From Aporhodopirellula sallentina SM41 (lineage in GTDB: Bacteria; Planctomycetota; Planctomycetia; Pirellulales; Pirellulaceae): a DNA stretch of 34,866 nt. The DNA lies in assembly GCF_000346505.1 (NCBI RefSeq), contig NZ_ANOH01000384.1, forward strand, positions 1-34,866, given 5' to 3'. A program made the position numbers and the translations under genes. Of this stretch, positions 10,102-21,014 are shown piece after piece. Every line of letters begins with the position of its first letter. The first letter of the stretch is position 1. The notes beneath the pieces are model-generated. The model was not told where the DNA came from, made no database searches, and saw nothing but the letters and a program-made list of their open reading frames with translations.

Positions 10102-11837
10102 TCGACTTCCTCTTGTCCATAAGGAAGTCCCGCAATGAAGACCGGATCAATGCAGTGTTCGTCGTCCATCACATCTTGAAAGAAGAGACCTTCGACAATG
10201 GAGTCGTCGTCGTAGCCGAGGTCGCTGAAGTCGATGCTAACCGCAATCGCCCAAAACGACATCGCGGGATTGCGTATCTGAAATGTTCCGTTGAGCAAAT
10301 CATCAAGCGAGTCGATCTGCGAATCGAACTGCATCAGTTCGAAATCCGGGACCGGCCACGCTTCCGGCGAGTTCAGCGTGATGTCGTAACGCATCACCGT
10401 GTGCGATCGCAAATTAGGCTCGAACTTCAGCGGACTGACGTGGAAACCATCGCCCGCGACAGGATTCATGGCTGATTGCAATTCAAAAAACACAACGTCG
10501 GGGCCGGGGCGATTGACGACAGGTTCACGAAATCGAATCGCCATTCCCGGGGTGAGTTCCTTACCATCGGCGTGACTCATCACGGGATCCTGTGTCAGTG
10601 GTTCGCGACTGCCGCCGGGGTTGATCAAGCCGGTATGGAGATAGGCATCGGACTCCAACGCTTCCCGTCGATCATCTCCCTTGCCAGCACTCACGCCAAC
10701 ATGTGTTGATAGATTGCTAGTGTTGTTGCCTCCGCGAAAATGGATCACCTCCACGCCGATCAATTCGTCAACGTGGTAGAGACGCTGAACACCCGCGTGT
10801 TGAATGGAAACGCTCTCGAGCTTCCCTTGCAAATCTTGACTTTCGCTCGCAACATGAAATCCGACAATCCGATCGGGCAGTTGTCTGCGGTAATGAGTGG
10901 GGGTGAAGTCAACCGATGATGATTCTCCACCGTCGAAGCGGCTGGCCTGTTTTTCCTTAAGGAGAACTTTTTCCGAGTCGTCCTTGTCGAATTGTCGTAC
11001 CTCGGCGGCGCCTTCGATAACCTGAACTTCCGTATTGCCGCCTTCGTCGACCGAAACCGAAAAACGTGTCCCGAGGTCGGTGACTTCCGTTTGCGGAGTG
11101 ATCACTTGGAAGCCCTCGGCGCCGTCGGGTGCGTGCACACTGCACTTGCCGGCTTTCACCAGAAGCTGCATCGGATCGGCAATCTCGATCACGCTCGGTG
11201 CTTCTAAAATCACCTCCGCACCGCATGGAAAAACGAGGGACATCATTCCGTTTACCAGTGCGTACTCGTGCTGATATTGCAACGACTGGCCTCTCGGCGG
11301 AGTTATCTCGTTAAAGAGTTCGGCGCCCGCGAGGTCTGCCAATCGGACCAAATTCTGATCCGTTCTCTTGGCAACGACTTGCTGCACCACCGTCGGTTCA
11401 CTCTTGGTGTTCTCAACGGACTGCATGGTATAGAACGCAAACGCAAACATGAGCGACACGGCTACCGACGCGACCGAAACGAGCCAAGGCGCTAGATTGC
11501 TTCGGTGAGATGCGACAACTGCACTAGCTCGTTCCGTTTCATTCGTTCGCGTTTGCGAAGACGTCCGTCGCGTGGACGCATATTCGGCCAGTGTCGACGC
11601 CCAATCGAAAACGGATTCTGCGTTTGCGTTCTTCTCGTCGGAGTCTCGCGAGAGAACGTTCACCATCTCCGATTGCAGGTCCATGTACTGCAAAAAGAGA
11701 ATCCGATTTCTCGAATCGTCACGAAGGAGGAAATCCAGTTCCTCGATTTCTTCCTGCGTGATCGTCCGGTCGATGAACGCGGCCCCGAGTTCTTCGAGGC
11801 GCCGTCGTGTAGCATGGGGATTGTTGTTCTGGTTCAT
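10098..11837 (-). CDS. FecR-domain membrane protein, probable anti-sigma factor
   Basis: This 579-residue protein probably controls the ECF sigma factor encoded just upstream. The N-terminus (about 12-62) resembles the cytoplasmic anti-sigma segment common in planctomycete FecR proteins. A single membrane helix lies at about 115-137. The periplasmic FecR domain is at about 195-290 and includes 'GAEVILEAPSVIEI', 'VITPQTEVTDLGTRFSV' and 'VQVIEGAAEV'. The remaining roughly 250 residues match no family I recognise. The ATG at 11835-11837 shares its first base with the last base of the sigma stop codon (TGATG), a strong sign of translational coupling; a TTG one codon upstream is less likely. FecR proteins relay an envelope signal to a sigma factor; the signal here is unknown, perhaps linked to the exported cytochrome-domain proteins downstream. 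Confidence 0.82.
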   Translation of the reverse strand: MNQNNNPHATRRRLEELGAAFIDRTITQEEIEELDFLLRDDSRNRILFLQYMDLQSEMVNVLSRDSDEKNANAESVFDWASTLAEYASTRRTSSQTRTNETERASAVVASHRSNLAPWLVSVASVAVSLMFAFAFYTMQSVENTKSEPTVVQQVVAKRTDQNLVRLADLAGAELFNEITPPRGQSLQYQHEYALVNGMMSLVFPCGAEVILEAPSVIEIADPMQLLVKAGKCSVHAPDGAEGFQVITPQTEVTDLGTRFSVSVDEGGNTEVQVIEGAAEVRQFDKDDSEKVLLKEKQASRFDGGESSSVDFTPTHYRRQLPDRIVGFHVASESQDLQGKLESVSIQHAGVQRLYHVDELIGVEVIHFRGGNNTSNLSTHVGVSAGKGDDRREALESDAYLHTGLINPGGSREPLTQDPVMSHADGKELTPGMAIRFREPVVNRPGPDVVFFELQSAMNPVAGDGFHVSPLKFEPNLRSHTVMRYDITLNSPEAWPVPDFELMQFDSQIDSLDDLLNGTFQIRNPAMSFWAIAVSIDFSDLGYDDDSIVEGLFFQDVMDDEHCIDPVFIAGLPYGQEEVE

Positions 11838-12373
11838 CAAAACTCATCCATCGCTAGTTTTTTATCGATGCAGTTCATTAGGAGATGACGGATTCTTTTC
11901 AGATCGCGGAACAGGGTGCGCCGACTCGCGTTTACTTGCTCAGCGATGAGATCAGGTGCGATGCCTTCGAGGTAACGGGATCGCACGAGCTCCAGATCAT
12001 TTTCGGGCAACTGACTCATGCACTCTCCGAGCACGCTCAGGCGTTCACTTAGCGACACTTCCTGTGCCTGGCGTTCTTGGGCCAATAGTTCCAAGACGTC
12101 GCCACTGAGAAGAGGCATCTGCCGCGACTGACTTTCACGCCATTTCAGGACGTGGATGTACGCGAACTTGTAGGCCCACGGCAGGAACGGTCGGCTCGAA
12201 TCGAAAAGTTCAAACTTCTCGTAGAGCGCAAATGATGTCTCTTGCAAAACATCGCGTGCATCGTGCGAGGTACCGACGAGCGAGTAGATGTAGCGATACA
12301 GTTGATCGTGGTGTTCGGATAACAACTGCACAAGCGTTTCAGATTTCGATTGGGGAGGGTCTAAAGGGATCAC
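11837..12373 (-). CDS. ECF sigma factor, Rhodopirellula/Verrucomicrobium type
   Basis: This 178-residue ECF sigma-70 factor should direct RNA polymerase to its own promoter class. Region 2 spans about 19-85 and includes 'HDQLYRYIYSLVGTSHDARDVLQETSFALY' and 'PFLPWAYKFAYIHVLKW'. Region 4 spans about 115-170, with the helix-turn-helix in 'LIAEQVNASRRTLFRDLKRIRHLL'. The spacing and the phrasing of region 4 fit the family described from Rhodopirellula and Verrucomicrobium. The start is GTG; an AAAGGAG site lies about 14 bases upstream, rather far, and no better in-frame start was found. It heads the long minus-strand operon with a FecR-domain partner. Autoregulation from the 12374-12707 gap is likely but not visible. 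Confidence 0.9.
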   Translation of the reverse strand: MIPLDPPQSKSETLVQLLSEHHDQLYRYIYSLVGTSHDARDVLQETSFALYEKFELFDSSRPFLPWAYKFAYIHVLKWRESQSRQMPLLSGDVLELLAQERQAQEVSLSERLSVLGECMSQLPENDLELVRSRYLEGIAPDLIAEQVNASRRTLFRDLKRIRHLLMNCIDKKLAMDEF

Positions 12374-12540
12374 AGCAGATTCTTTTGCTCCTTTTCGATT
12401 AGCGAGTCAAGCAAACTCAACTGAACCGCCTGCGTCCGTCTCGGCGAGATAAAGCGGTTACCAATGCAGATGGCAGATAGCGAATGTGCATCACAAGAAG
12501 TGCCACGCGGTCGCTCTTACTTAGTGGCTTGGCCGATCGC

Positions 12541-12619
12541 GTGCCACGATTTCTGAGGATTTGAATCAATTTCATGTGCATTCAACGAAATCGATTCTTT
12601 TTGAGAGAATTCGTGGCAC
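12541..12619. repeat. Imperfect inverted repeat, GTGCCACGA arms
   Basis: Arms GTGCCACGATTTCT (12541-12554) and its near complement (12606-12619) match at 13 of 14 positions and are separated by 51 bases. They lie between the sigma operon and the DUF1559 gene. The arms could be operator half-sites or base-pair in RNA; no function can be assigned. Confidence 0.45.
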
Positions 12620-12642
12620 TGCGACAATCTACCACGGAAACA

Positions 12643-12676
12643 AACCCTGCGGGGGCAAAGCACCCCGTTCCGGGTT
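12643..12676 (+). other. GC-rich leader hairpin before the DUF1559 gene
   Basis: AACCC (12643-12647) pairs with GGGTT (12672-12676) and CGGGG (12650-12654) with CCCCG (12663-12667), leaving an eight-base loop GCAAAGCA. The hairpin ends about 20 bases before the ribosome site. It is not followed by a T-run, so it may modulate translation or be incidental. The GCAAAGC loop recalls part of the c-di-GMP-I motif, but the rest of that aptamer is absent. Confidence 0.35.
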
Positions 12677-12707
12677 TTCGTCACCTTGCTTCTTCGGAGT
12701 GCTTTTG

Positions 12708-13955
12708 ATGTGTTTTCTCAAGACAACACGTGTGCGTCAGGGTTTTACCCTGGTGGAACTATTAGTCGTCATTGCCATTATTGGTGTGCTCGTTGGATTG
12801 CTATTGCCCGCGGTGCAGGCGGCTCGAGAAGCCGCTCGGCGGATGAGTTGCAGTAACAATTTCAAACAACTCGGGCTCGCAATTCACAACTACCACTCCG
12901 CCTATAATCAACTGCCTCGGTTGCAAGGTGGAACGAATGCAATCGGTGCAATCAATGGCGGCACGACGGCGCCTTCTTCCAACAACCGTGAGGAACTCAG
13001 CATTCTCGTCGGGTTGATGCCGTTCCTGGAGCAGCAAGCCCTTTGGGAGCAAATTTCGAACCCGCTGCAGGATCAGAATGGGAACATCCATCAACCCATG
13101 GGCGGCAACCCGCAAGCCAACTTGAGTCACCATCAGATCAGTCGTTATGAACCGTGGTTAACGGAGATTCCGAGTTTGCGTTGCCCTAGCGACCCTGGTG
13201 CCGGTTTGCCATCGGCGGGCCGCACCAACTATGTCGCCTGCTCCGGTGATTCAGCTTACATCTGCAATCACGGGTACGCCGATGAAGATGGGAATCGTAC
13301 CAGCCCGAACAATCTAGCTGAGCTGGCTCGGGCGTCTTGCCGCGGGATGTTTCAAGCTCGAGCGGACTCCTATTTCCGTGACGTCTTGGACGGCCTCTCC
13401 AACACGATCGCCATGGGTGAAATCCCGACCGACCTGGGTGATCAAGACAAACGAACTCACGGAAAAGCAGACATCGGTGGAGCTGCGAGTGGCCGTGGTA
13501 CGGGGCAGGGAATCCGGGGGCCAGGCGAAGCGCTTTCGTGTCGTACCTTCATCGATCCTGAGCGTCCGCAGTTTTGGGCCAGTGGTACGAATGTCGGCGA
13601 CGCTGAGCAGCGCCGAGGCTACAAGTGGGCATCGGGACGTCCAATGTACGGTCAGATGAATGCGATCCTAGCTCCCAACAAAGAAATTTGTGTCGCAAAA
13701 GGGACCAGCCCACGGGCAAATTATCACGGCAACGCGATGATTGCTCCTCCAGGAAGTCGGCATCAAGGTGGTTGTCATATCTTGATGGGCGATGGTGCCG
13801 TCAAGTTCATCACGGACTCCATCGAAGCGGGTGATGAGACCAGTTCGCAGGTCTACTACGGCGGTCCGATCGCCCCGGGATCGAAGAGCCCGTTCGGTTT
13901 GTGGGGCGCTCTGAGCACCGCCGCATCGAAAGAAACAATCGACGCGGAGTTCTAA
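12708..13955 (+). CDS. DUF1559 prepilin-like protein (H-X9-DG family)
   Basis: This 415-residue protein belongs to the planctomycete-expanded DUF1559 family (SBP_bac_10), resembling type II secretion pseudopilins. A prepilin leader runs RQGFTLVELLVVIAIIGVLV, with G12/F13 as the cleavage pair and Glu17 at +5. It is followed by the family-typical 'LLPAVQAAREAARRMSCSNN' segment. The C-terminal hallmark H-X9-DG is present (His352 to Asp362-Gly363). The start is supported by GGAG eight bases upstream; the frame is open 49 codons earlier but lacks leader character. Role unknown; members are thought to be surface or secretion-pilus components. It is divergent from the sigma-factor operon and precedes a small lipoprotein, a common arrangement in this lineage. 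Confidence 0.92.
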   Translation: MCFLKTTRVRQGFTLVELLVVIAIIGVLVGLLLPAVQAAREAARRMSCSNNFKQLGLAIHNYHSAYNQLPRLQGGTNAIGAINGGTTAPSSNNREELSILVGLMPFLEQQALWEQISNPLQDQNGNIHQPMGGNPQANLSHHQISRYEPWLTEIPSLRCPSDPGAGLPSAGRTNYVACSGDSAYICNHGYADEDGNRTSPNNLAELARASCRGMFQARADSYFRDVLDGLSNTIAMGEIPTDLGDQDKRTHGKADIGGAASGRGTGQGIRGPGEALSCRTFIDPERPQFWASGTNVGDAEQRRGYKWASGRPMYGQMNAILAPNKEICVAKGTSPRANYHGNAMIAPPGSRHQGGCHILMGDGAVKFITDSIEAGDETSSQVYYGGPIAPGSKSPFGLWGALSTAASKETIDAEF

Positions 13956-14184
13956 TCCGTTCTCACTTCGGTTTTGAATGATTCGTTTTGCAGGATCGTT
14001 GTTTCCACTGTTCAGCATGCTGAATCAGTTGCGTTTGCAAATTGATCCAACCCGGCGTTTTACACTTTTGCCATGTTGCATGCGTCAAGGCGAAAGTGCG
14101 TTGCTGGTTGAGTTATCCGTGTTGAGTTTCTTATCTCAGCTGATTTCGTTTTTCTCTTTCCGTGTCTCCTCTGTGAACAATCTG

Positions 14185-14409
14185 ATGAAACCTTTCTCAA
14201 GTCTACGATCGCGACTGATTCCGTTATTCGCAGTCCTACTTTTCAGTTCGCTGATTTGTGGCTGTGGTGATGAGGGCGGTCCCGTCGCCAGCGAAGATGA
14301 AGTGACCGCGTATCTCACTGCTCATCCCGAACTCAAGAAGGATCTCAATTCGGAGTCAGCAATCGTCGCCATGGAAACAACATCGCGAGCAATCGTTGCT
14401 GCGCCCTGA
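14185..14409 (+). CDS. Small putative lipoprotein
   Basis: This 74-residue protein has an N-terminal basic region, a hydrophobic segment and a lipobox-like LICGC ending about residue 23, predicting a lipid-anchored product. The mature part is short and acidic (GDEGGPVASEDEVTAYLTAHPELKKD...). It matches no family I can name. It follows the DUF1559 gene by 229 bases, and small lipoproteins often follow DUF1559 genes in planctomycetes. The frame is open further upstream (to 13978), but those residues are not signal-peptide-like; no clear ribosome site decides the start. Confidence 0.6.
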   Translation: MKPFSSLRSRLIPLFAVLLFSSLICGCGDEGGPVASEDEVTAYLTAHPELKKDLNSESAIVAMETTSRAIVAAP

Positions 14410-14462
14410 CACGCAGTGGAATACCGACACCCCGTTCGCGCCAAAGGCGTGTAAAGCAAGTA

Positions 14463-14494
14463 GCCGGTGGTCGAGCGTAGCGAACGCCACCGGC
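14463..14494. repeat. REP-like inverted repeat (GTAGCCGGTGG type)
   Basis: GCCGGTGG (14463-14470) and CCACCGGC (14487-14494) form an eight-base perfect stem around a 16-base spacer, preceded by GTA. This type of element, as I recall, is scattered through Rhodopirellula genomes; the copy number here cannot be checked from the window. Confidence 0.6.
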
Positions 14495-14724
14495 ACGTTT
14501 TAGGTAGCGTTGAGTTTGGACCTGAAGCGTTGACGGCGGAAGTCGTCGTTTCGCTTGCCTCGACGATTTGGAAAAAGAAATTGTCGCGTTGTTGCCGGTT
14601 CTGCTGTTTCGACGGCCGTCAGGTTTCCTGTCCGACTGCGGGTGGCTGCGTGGTGTTTTCTCTATGCGTGCGCATGCCTATCTGGACGGCGGCAAGTGGC
14701 CGTTGATGCGAGCTAAATTTTCTC

Positions 14725-14780
14725 GTAGTGGATCTTGTTGAAGATCCCGGTACATGAGGACCTTTAACAAGATCCACTAC
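14725..14780. repeat. Perfect 15-bp inverted repeat, MITE- or REP-like
   Basis: GTAGTGGATCTTGTT (14725-14739) is exactly complementary to AACAAGATCCACTAC (14766-14780), with a 26-base spacer. A smaller nested GATCTT/AAGATC stem occupies part of the left side. It codes for nothing and shows no terminal T-run. It is probably a dispersed repeat. Confidence 0.65.
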
Positions 14781-15133
14781 CGCCTCCCGAAAGCTAGGCC
14801 GCGTCGGACTACAAGAGGCACCCCCTGCCAGTTGGCATGCCCCAACTAAAATCTATTGAGACCGTCAGAAACAATCTCTGGTTGATCGGTAGGCAACTCA
14901 CTCCACCTTCCTGGGGTGGTTGCTCGCATCCACGGTTCTGCCGCCTGCGACGTCCTTTCGCAGGTGAATTCATTACGCCTGAGCCGTACCGTCTCTCTTC
15001 AGTCCGCTTTTCTCATGCGGTGTCACGCGTCCGTCGGTCCTTTGGTTAGACTGTGGAGCCTACGGAAGATTGAGGCTCGATCTCGAACCTTAATTGACGT
15101 CACGGGCGTTTCGTATTTGCTGCATCCTCTTAG

Positions 15134-18328
<3,195 letters not shown>

Positions 18329-18346
18329 AACGCTTTGATAAATGAT

Positions 18347-18398
18347 GTAGCCGAAATCGCTAGACTTGGGGGACCTGAATTCTGGCGAGTCCGGCTAC
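18347..18398. repeat. REP-like inverted repeat (GTAGCCG ... CGGCTAC)
   Basis: GTAGCCG (18347-18353) and CGGCTAC (18392-18398) flank 38 bases just after the beta-galactosidase stop, between convergent genes. The GTAGCCG edge resembles the element at 14463, suggesting a dispersed family; it might also act in bidirectional termination. Confidence 0.55.
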
Positions 18399-18437
18399 GG
18401 GATCGGATACGTTCCATTTCAAAGTTCACCAGAGTAG

Positions 18438-18458
18438 CGAAACTCGCCAAGAGTTTCG
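18438..18458. repeat. Short perfect hairpin CGAAACTC/GAGTTTCG
   Basis: Eight-base arms at 18438-18445 and 18451-18458 surround a five-base loop GCCAA. A related degenerate stem (GAAAG ... CTTTC, about 18478-18498) follows. Both lie between the convergent beta-galactosidase and ArsR genes; no T-run follows, so they may be repeat units and not terminators. Confidence 0.45.
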
Positions 18459-18585
18459 GCAGCCGCCTGGGATCTCCGAAAGACTTGGCGACTTTCGCTG
18501 CGGGATTGGACGCGTTTAAGTTTGGAACGCTTTGCGTCTTGGTTTGGTCGGCAGGCTTGGGTATGCCATCGGGTACCGCGGACGG

Positions 18586-19017
18586 CTACGAGCAGCAGTG
18601 GCCGTCGTGATCCAACGCGTCGGCTCGTTGCTCGTCCTGCTCCGACTCCGGCATCTCGGCGCTCGCGAGTTTCAGGCATTTGAGCAGTTGGCGATGGAAC
18701 GGCGAATTCGGCTTCGCGAGCGAGTAGTGATTCCACTGCCCCTCGCGGCGGCCGACGACGAGGCCAGAGTTTCGCAGACACGACAGGTGCTGCGAAACTC
18801 GAGGTTGTGACATTTCCAGAATGCTCACCAAATCTCCGACGCACATTTCACCACGCAGCAGCAGGTTTAGGATTCGCAATCGGGTTCGGTCAGAGAATGC
18901 ACGAAACATCTCATCGATCGCCGTTTCCGAATTGCCGCTGTTGCTGCGTTGAGTCTTCGTAGAGCCGGCACGGCCACTTTTGCCGGAGCCCGGACGAGCT
19001 TTCGTTTGAGTGGCCAT
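18586..19017 (-). CDS. ArsR-family winged-helix regulator
   Basis: This 143-residue ArsR/SmtB-family repressor has a basic, Ser/Gly-rich N-terminal tail (about 1-30) and the winged helix at about 34-105: 'FRAFSDRTRLRILNLLL', the recognition helix in 'MSQPRVSQHLSCLRNSGLV', then the wing 'GRREGQWNHYSL'. The alpha-3 segment reads EMCVGDL, where metal sensors of the CadC/SmtB type have ELCVCDL, so one of the two metal-binding cysteines is glycine here. Other possible ligands are Cys80, Cys114 and the C-terminal HDGHCCS cluster. It has a good AAAGGG ribosome site. It is the last gene of a four-gene set and probably represses it, with metal or thiol stress as inducer (inferred). Confidence 0.88.
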   Translation of the reverse strand: MATQTKARPGSGKSGRAGSTKTQRSNSGNSETAIDEMFRAFSDRTRLRILNLLLRGEMCVGDLVSILEMSQPRVSQHLSCLRNSGLVVGRREGQWNHYSLAKPNSPFHRQLLKCLKLASAEMPESEQDEQRADALDHDGHCCS

Positions 19018-19054
19018 TGCCCAACCCTTTCGTCATGACGCGTTTTTGATATGG

Positions 19055-19070
19055 ATAAGCCTGGGCTTAT
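19055..19070. promoter_or_regulatory. Palindrome ATAAGCC-TG-GGCTTAT, candidate ArsR operator
   Basis: Perfect seven-base arms surround a two-base centre in the 56-base gap between the ATPase gene and the ArsR gene, 38 bases before the ArsR start. ArsR-type regulators bind AT-flanked dyads of this size. There is no T-run after it on the minus strand, arguing against an intrinsic terminator. Binding by the neighbouring regulator is inferred. Confidence 0.4.
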
Positions 19071-19073
19071 AAC

Positions 19074-19769
19074 TTAGGCAACATTAGCCGTTCCTGGCGA
19101 GTGCAAATCACCGATCAATCGCCCTTCGGTGAGCCGAATGGTGCGTTTCGCTCGTTTTGCAGCCCCAGGATCGTGCGTCACCATCACGATCGTCCGGCCT
19201 TCCTCGTTGAACTCTTCGAAAAACCGGATCACCTGAGACGCCGTTTCCGGGTCGAGGTTGCCGGTCGGTTCGTCTGCGAGAATCACCGCCGGGTCGTTCG
19301 CCAGCATGCGGGCCAGTGCCACACGTTGTTGCTGCCCGACGCTGAGCTCGGACGGCTTGTGGTGCATGCGATCACCGAGCCCGACGCGTTGCAGCAGTTC
19401 CTCGGCCCGGGATTGCTGGTCCGTTTCAGGTACCGACGCCAAGTACATCGGCACCTGAACATTTTCCAGTGCCGTCAAATACGGAACCAGATTGAAGGTC
19501 TGGAACACATACCCGATGTACTTCTGGCGAAGCTCCGCCCGTTCGTCCGCGGTTCGATTGTAAACGGAATGCCCGTCCAGAGTGACCTCGCCAGATGTCG
19601 GCGACAGCATGCCGCCGAGCATCAACAGCAGCGTGCTCTTGCCGCTCCCACTCGGCCCCACCAACGAGACAAAGTCGCCGCGGTGAATTTCAATCGACGC
19701 GTCGAGCAAGCCGACGACCTTCTGTTTGCGAAGTGTGTAGTCCTTACATACGTCTTGCATACACAACAT
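19074..19769 (-). CDS. ABC transporter ATPase, MacB/LolD type
   Basis: This 231-residue ATPase powers the FtsX-family permease encoded just upstream. Walker A is GPSGSGKST (38-46), the Q-loop is at FQTFN (about 89-93), the signature is LSVGQ (142-146), Walker B is VILADEP (162-168) and the switch His is residue 199 (VTHD). The 'ADEPTGNLD' phrase is typical of the MacB/LolD/FtsE class, which drive lipoprotein release, peptide export or mechanical signalling, not classical import. It starts two bases after the permease stop, with a GGGAG site inside the end of the permease gene, so the two are made together. The substrate is unknown; context with an exported Cys-rich protein and an ArsR regulator suggests envelope metal or thiol homeostasis. 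Confidence 0.92.
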   Translation of the reverse strand: MLCMQDVCKDYTLRKQKVVGLLDASIEIHRGDFVSLVGPSGSGKSTLLLMLGGMLSPTSGEVTLDGHSVYNRTADERAELRQKYIGYVFQTFNLVPYLTALENVQVPMYLASVPETDQQSRAEELLQRVGLGDRMHHKPSELSVGQQQRVALARMLANDPAVILADEPTGNLDPETASQVIRFFEEFNEEGRTIVMVTHDPGAAKRAKRTIRLTEGRLIGDLHSPGTANVA

Positions 19770-19771
19770 GA

Positions 19772-20989
19772 TTAAATCTCCCTAAAAGTTGCGACGGGAT
19801 CGAGCATGGCGGCGCGTCGGGCCGGAATGTAGCTGGCGATCAAAGCGACGCCTGCAGAAATAGCAACCGCCCAAACAGAAAGTTCAGGCATCGGCAAAAC
19901 GGTGACTCCGGCGAGTCGCGGCCCCATCGTGACGGCGGCCAGAGTACCGATGGCGAAACCGCCCATGCCTCCGACTAACCCCAACAGCAAAGCTTTGGTT
20001 AGAAAGAGTCGTTGAATCAGTTTCGAACGAGCGCCCATCGCCATCAGCGTACCGATCTCTCGTCGACGCTCGGAAACGTTGGCGAACATGAAGTTCGCGA
20101 TCCCCGCACCGCCGACAACCACGATGATCGCCACAAAGATTTGCGACAGCCGTTCCATCATGTTGTGGACTTTGATCTGAGTGTCGACGACCTGTTTGAT
20201 CGTGACCACTTTCGCTTCGGGCAACAATTCATTGACGCCGCTGACGAGCCCGGCCGAGATCTCTTTGCAACAGCCGACGACTTCGATGCAGTTCACCACC
20301 GGGCCTTTGCCGGCGAGGTCTTGAACCTTATGCAGGTGCGCGAAGACTCGCGAGTCGTCGACGGTTCCTGTTTCGGGCAGCACCGCGATGACTCGAAACT
20401 GATCACCTAACAATTCAACGACCGAGTCTTTTTCCAAGCCTTGCATTGCGGCAACATCCGCACCGATCAAGACTTCGTCCTCGGCCAAATCCTTGATGAC
20501 ACGTTCTCGAACGAGGCTTCTTTCGTCAGTCTCCGCAGGCTCATCGGCCAATTCGAGAGCACCGCAGCCGATCGGCCGGGAGAAAATTCCCGCACCGGCC
20601 CACGCCGCCTTCGCCTGGAATTCGCTCTTCGGCAGGATGCCGGTGAGCGAATAGTTGCGGCCGCCGAGATCGACAGGCACGCAGAGCTTCGGTGATAGAT
20701 TGTCGACGCCTTGCAAGTCCGACATCGTCAGCCGCATGACATACTCTTCCGGAATCACTTCCTGGTGCATGTCGGCGGCGTAGTAGTCCTGCAGCGAGAC
20801 CGACTTCGGAAGAATCAGCACGTTGGCACCGAGGCTATCGAGCTCCCGGGCAACGGCCTTCTCCGAATAAAACGTGATGTTGCGAATCGCGACCACGGTC
20901 GTGATGCCTAGCATGATGCCCATCACAATCGTGAGCATCTGGCTTTTGCGTTCGAACAGTTCACGCCATACGAGTTTGCGTAAATTCAT
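19772..20989 (-). CDS. MacB/FtsX-type ABC permease
   Basis: This 405-residue permease starts at the ATG preceded by AAAGGA; the open frame runs 33 codons further up into the preceding gene but without leader character. One membrane helix lies at about 18-38 (MLTIVMGIMLGITTVVAI). A large periplasmic MacB-core-like domain spans about 45-275. Three C-terminal helices follow at about 283-305, 335-358 and 372-392, forming the FtsX domain with 'SERRREIGTLMAMGARSKLIQRLFL' between the first two. This is the standard four-helix type VII ABC topology. The periplasmic domain holds several cysteines, including a CC pair in 'VNCIEVVGCCKEI', unusual for this class and matching the cysteine theme of the neighbouring exported protein. 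It pairs with the ATPase gene downstream. Confidence 0.88.
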   Translation of the reverse strand: MNLRKLVWRELFERKSQMLTIVMGIMLGITTVVAIRNITFYSEKAVARELDSLGANVLILPKSVSLQDYYAADMHQEVIPEEYVMRLTMSDLQGVDNLSPKLCVPVDLGGRNYSLTGILPKSEFQAKAAWAGAGIFSRPIGCGALELADEPAETDERSLVRERVIKDLAEDEVLIGADVAAMQGLEKDSVVELLGDQFRVIAVLPETGTVDDSRVFAHLHKVQDLAGKGPVVNCIEVVGCCKEISAGLVSGVNELLPEAKVVTIKQVVDTQIKVHNMMERLSQIFVAIIVVVGGAGIANFMFANVSERRREIGTLMAMGARSKLIQRLFLTKALLLGLVGGMGGFAIGTLAAVTMGPRLAGVTVLPMPELSVWAVAISAGVALIASYIPARRAAMLDPVATFREI

Positions 20990-21014
20990 CGTGAGATTCC
21001 TTTCGTAGTGGGGG

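Larger units (their letters stand above)
12374..12707. promoter_or_regulatory. Divergent intergenic region between sigma operon and DUF1559 gene
   Basis: This gap separates two divergently transcribed units and should hold both promoters. No confident sigma-70 boxes were found. It contains the sequence GTGCCACG three times (about 12501, 12541 and inverted near 12612), one pair forming an imperfect long inverted repeat, plus a GC-rich hairpin just before the DUF1559 start. An open frame starting at 12561 joins the DUF1559 gene in frame, but the ribosome site and prepilin leader place the true start at 12708. Confidence 0.5.

Noticed and set aside
12642-12676. c-di-GMP-I riboswitch before the DUF1559 gene
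   Set aside because: Only AAACC and GCAAAGC fragments are present; the P1b hairpin, the tetraloop and the receptor helices are missing.
12561-12707. Upstream extension of the DUF1559 gene
   Set aside because: It would bury the prepilin leader about 50 residues inside the protein, and the good GGAG site is at the later ATG.
14467-14706. 79-residue open frame near the REP-like element
   Set aside because: It starts inside the inverted repeat, has no ribosome site and no convincing family match.
14936-15050. Group II intron domain V (suggested by GAGCCGTAC)
   Set aside because: The following bases do not close the conserved 34-base hairpin and no reverse transcriptase is nearby.
19101-19775. 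224-residue plus-strand open frame opposite the ATPase gene
   Set aside because: It is a codon-position shadow of the ABC ATPase, whose Walker and signature motifs are intact; the antisense product has low-complexity Arg/His/Leu character and no ribosome site.
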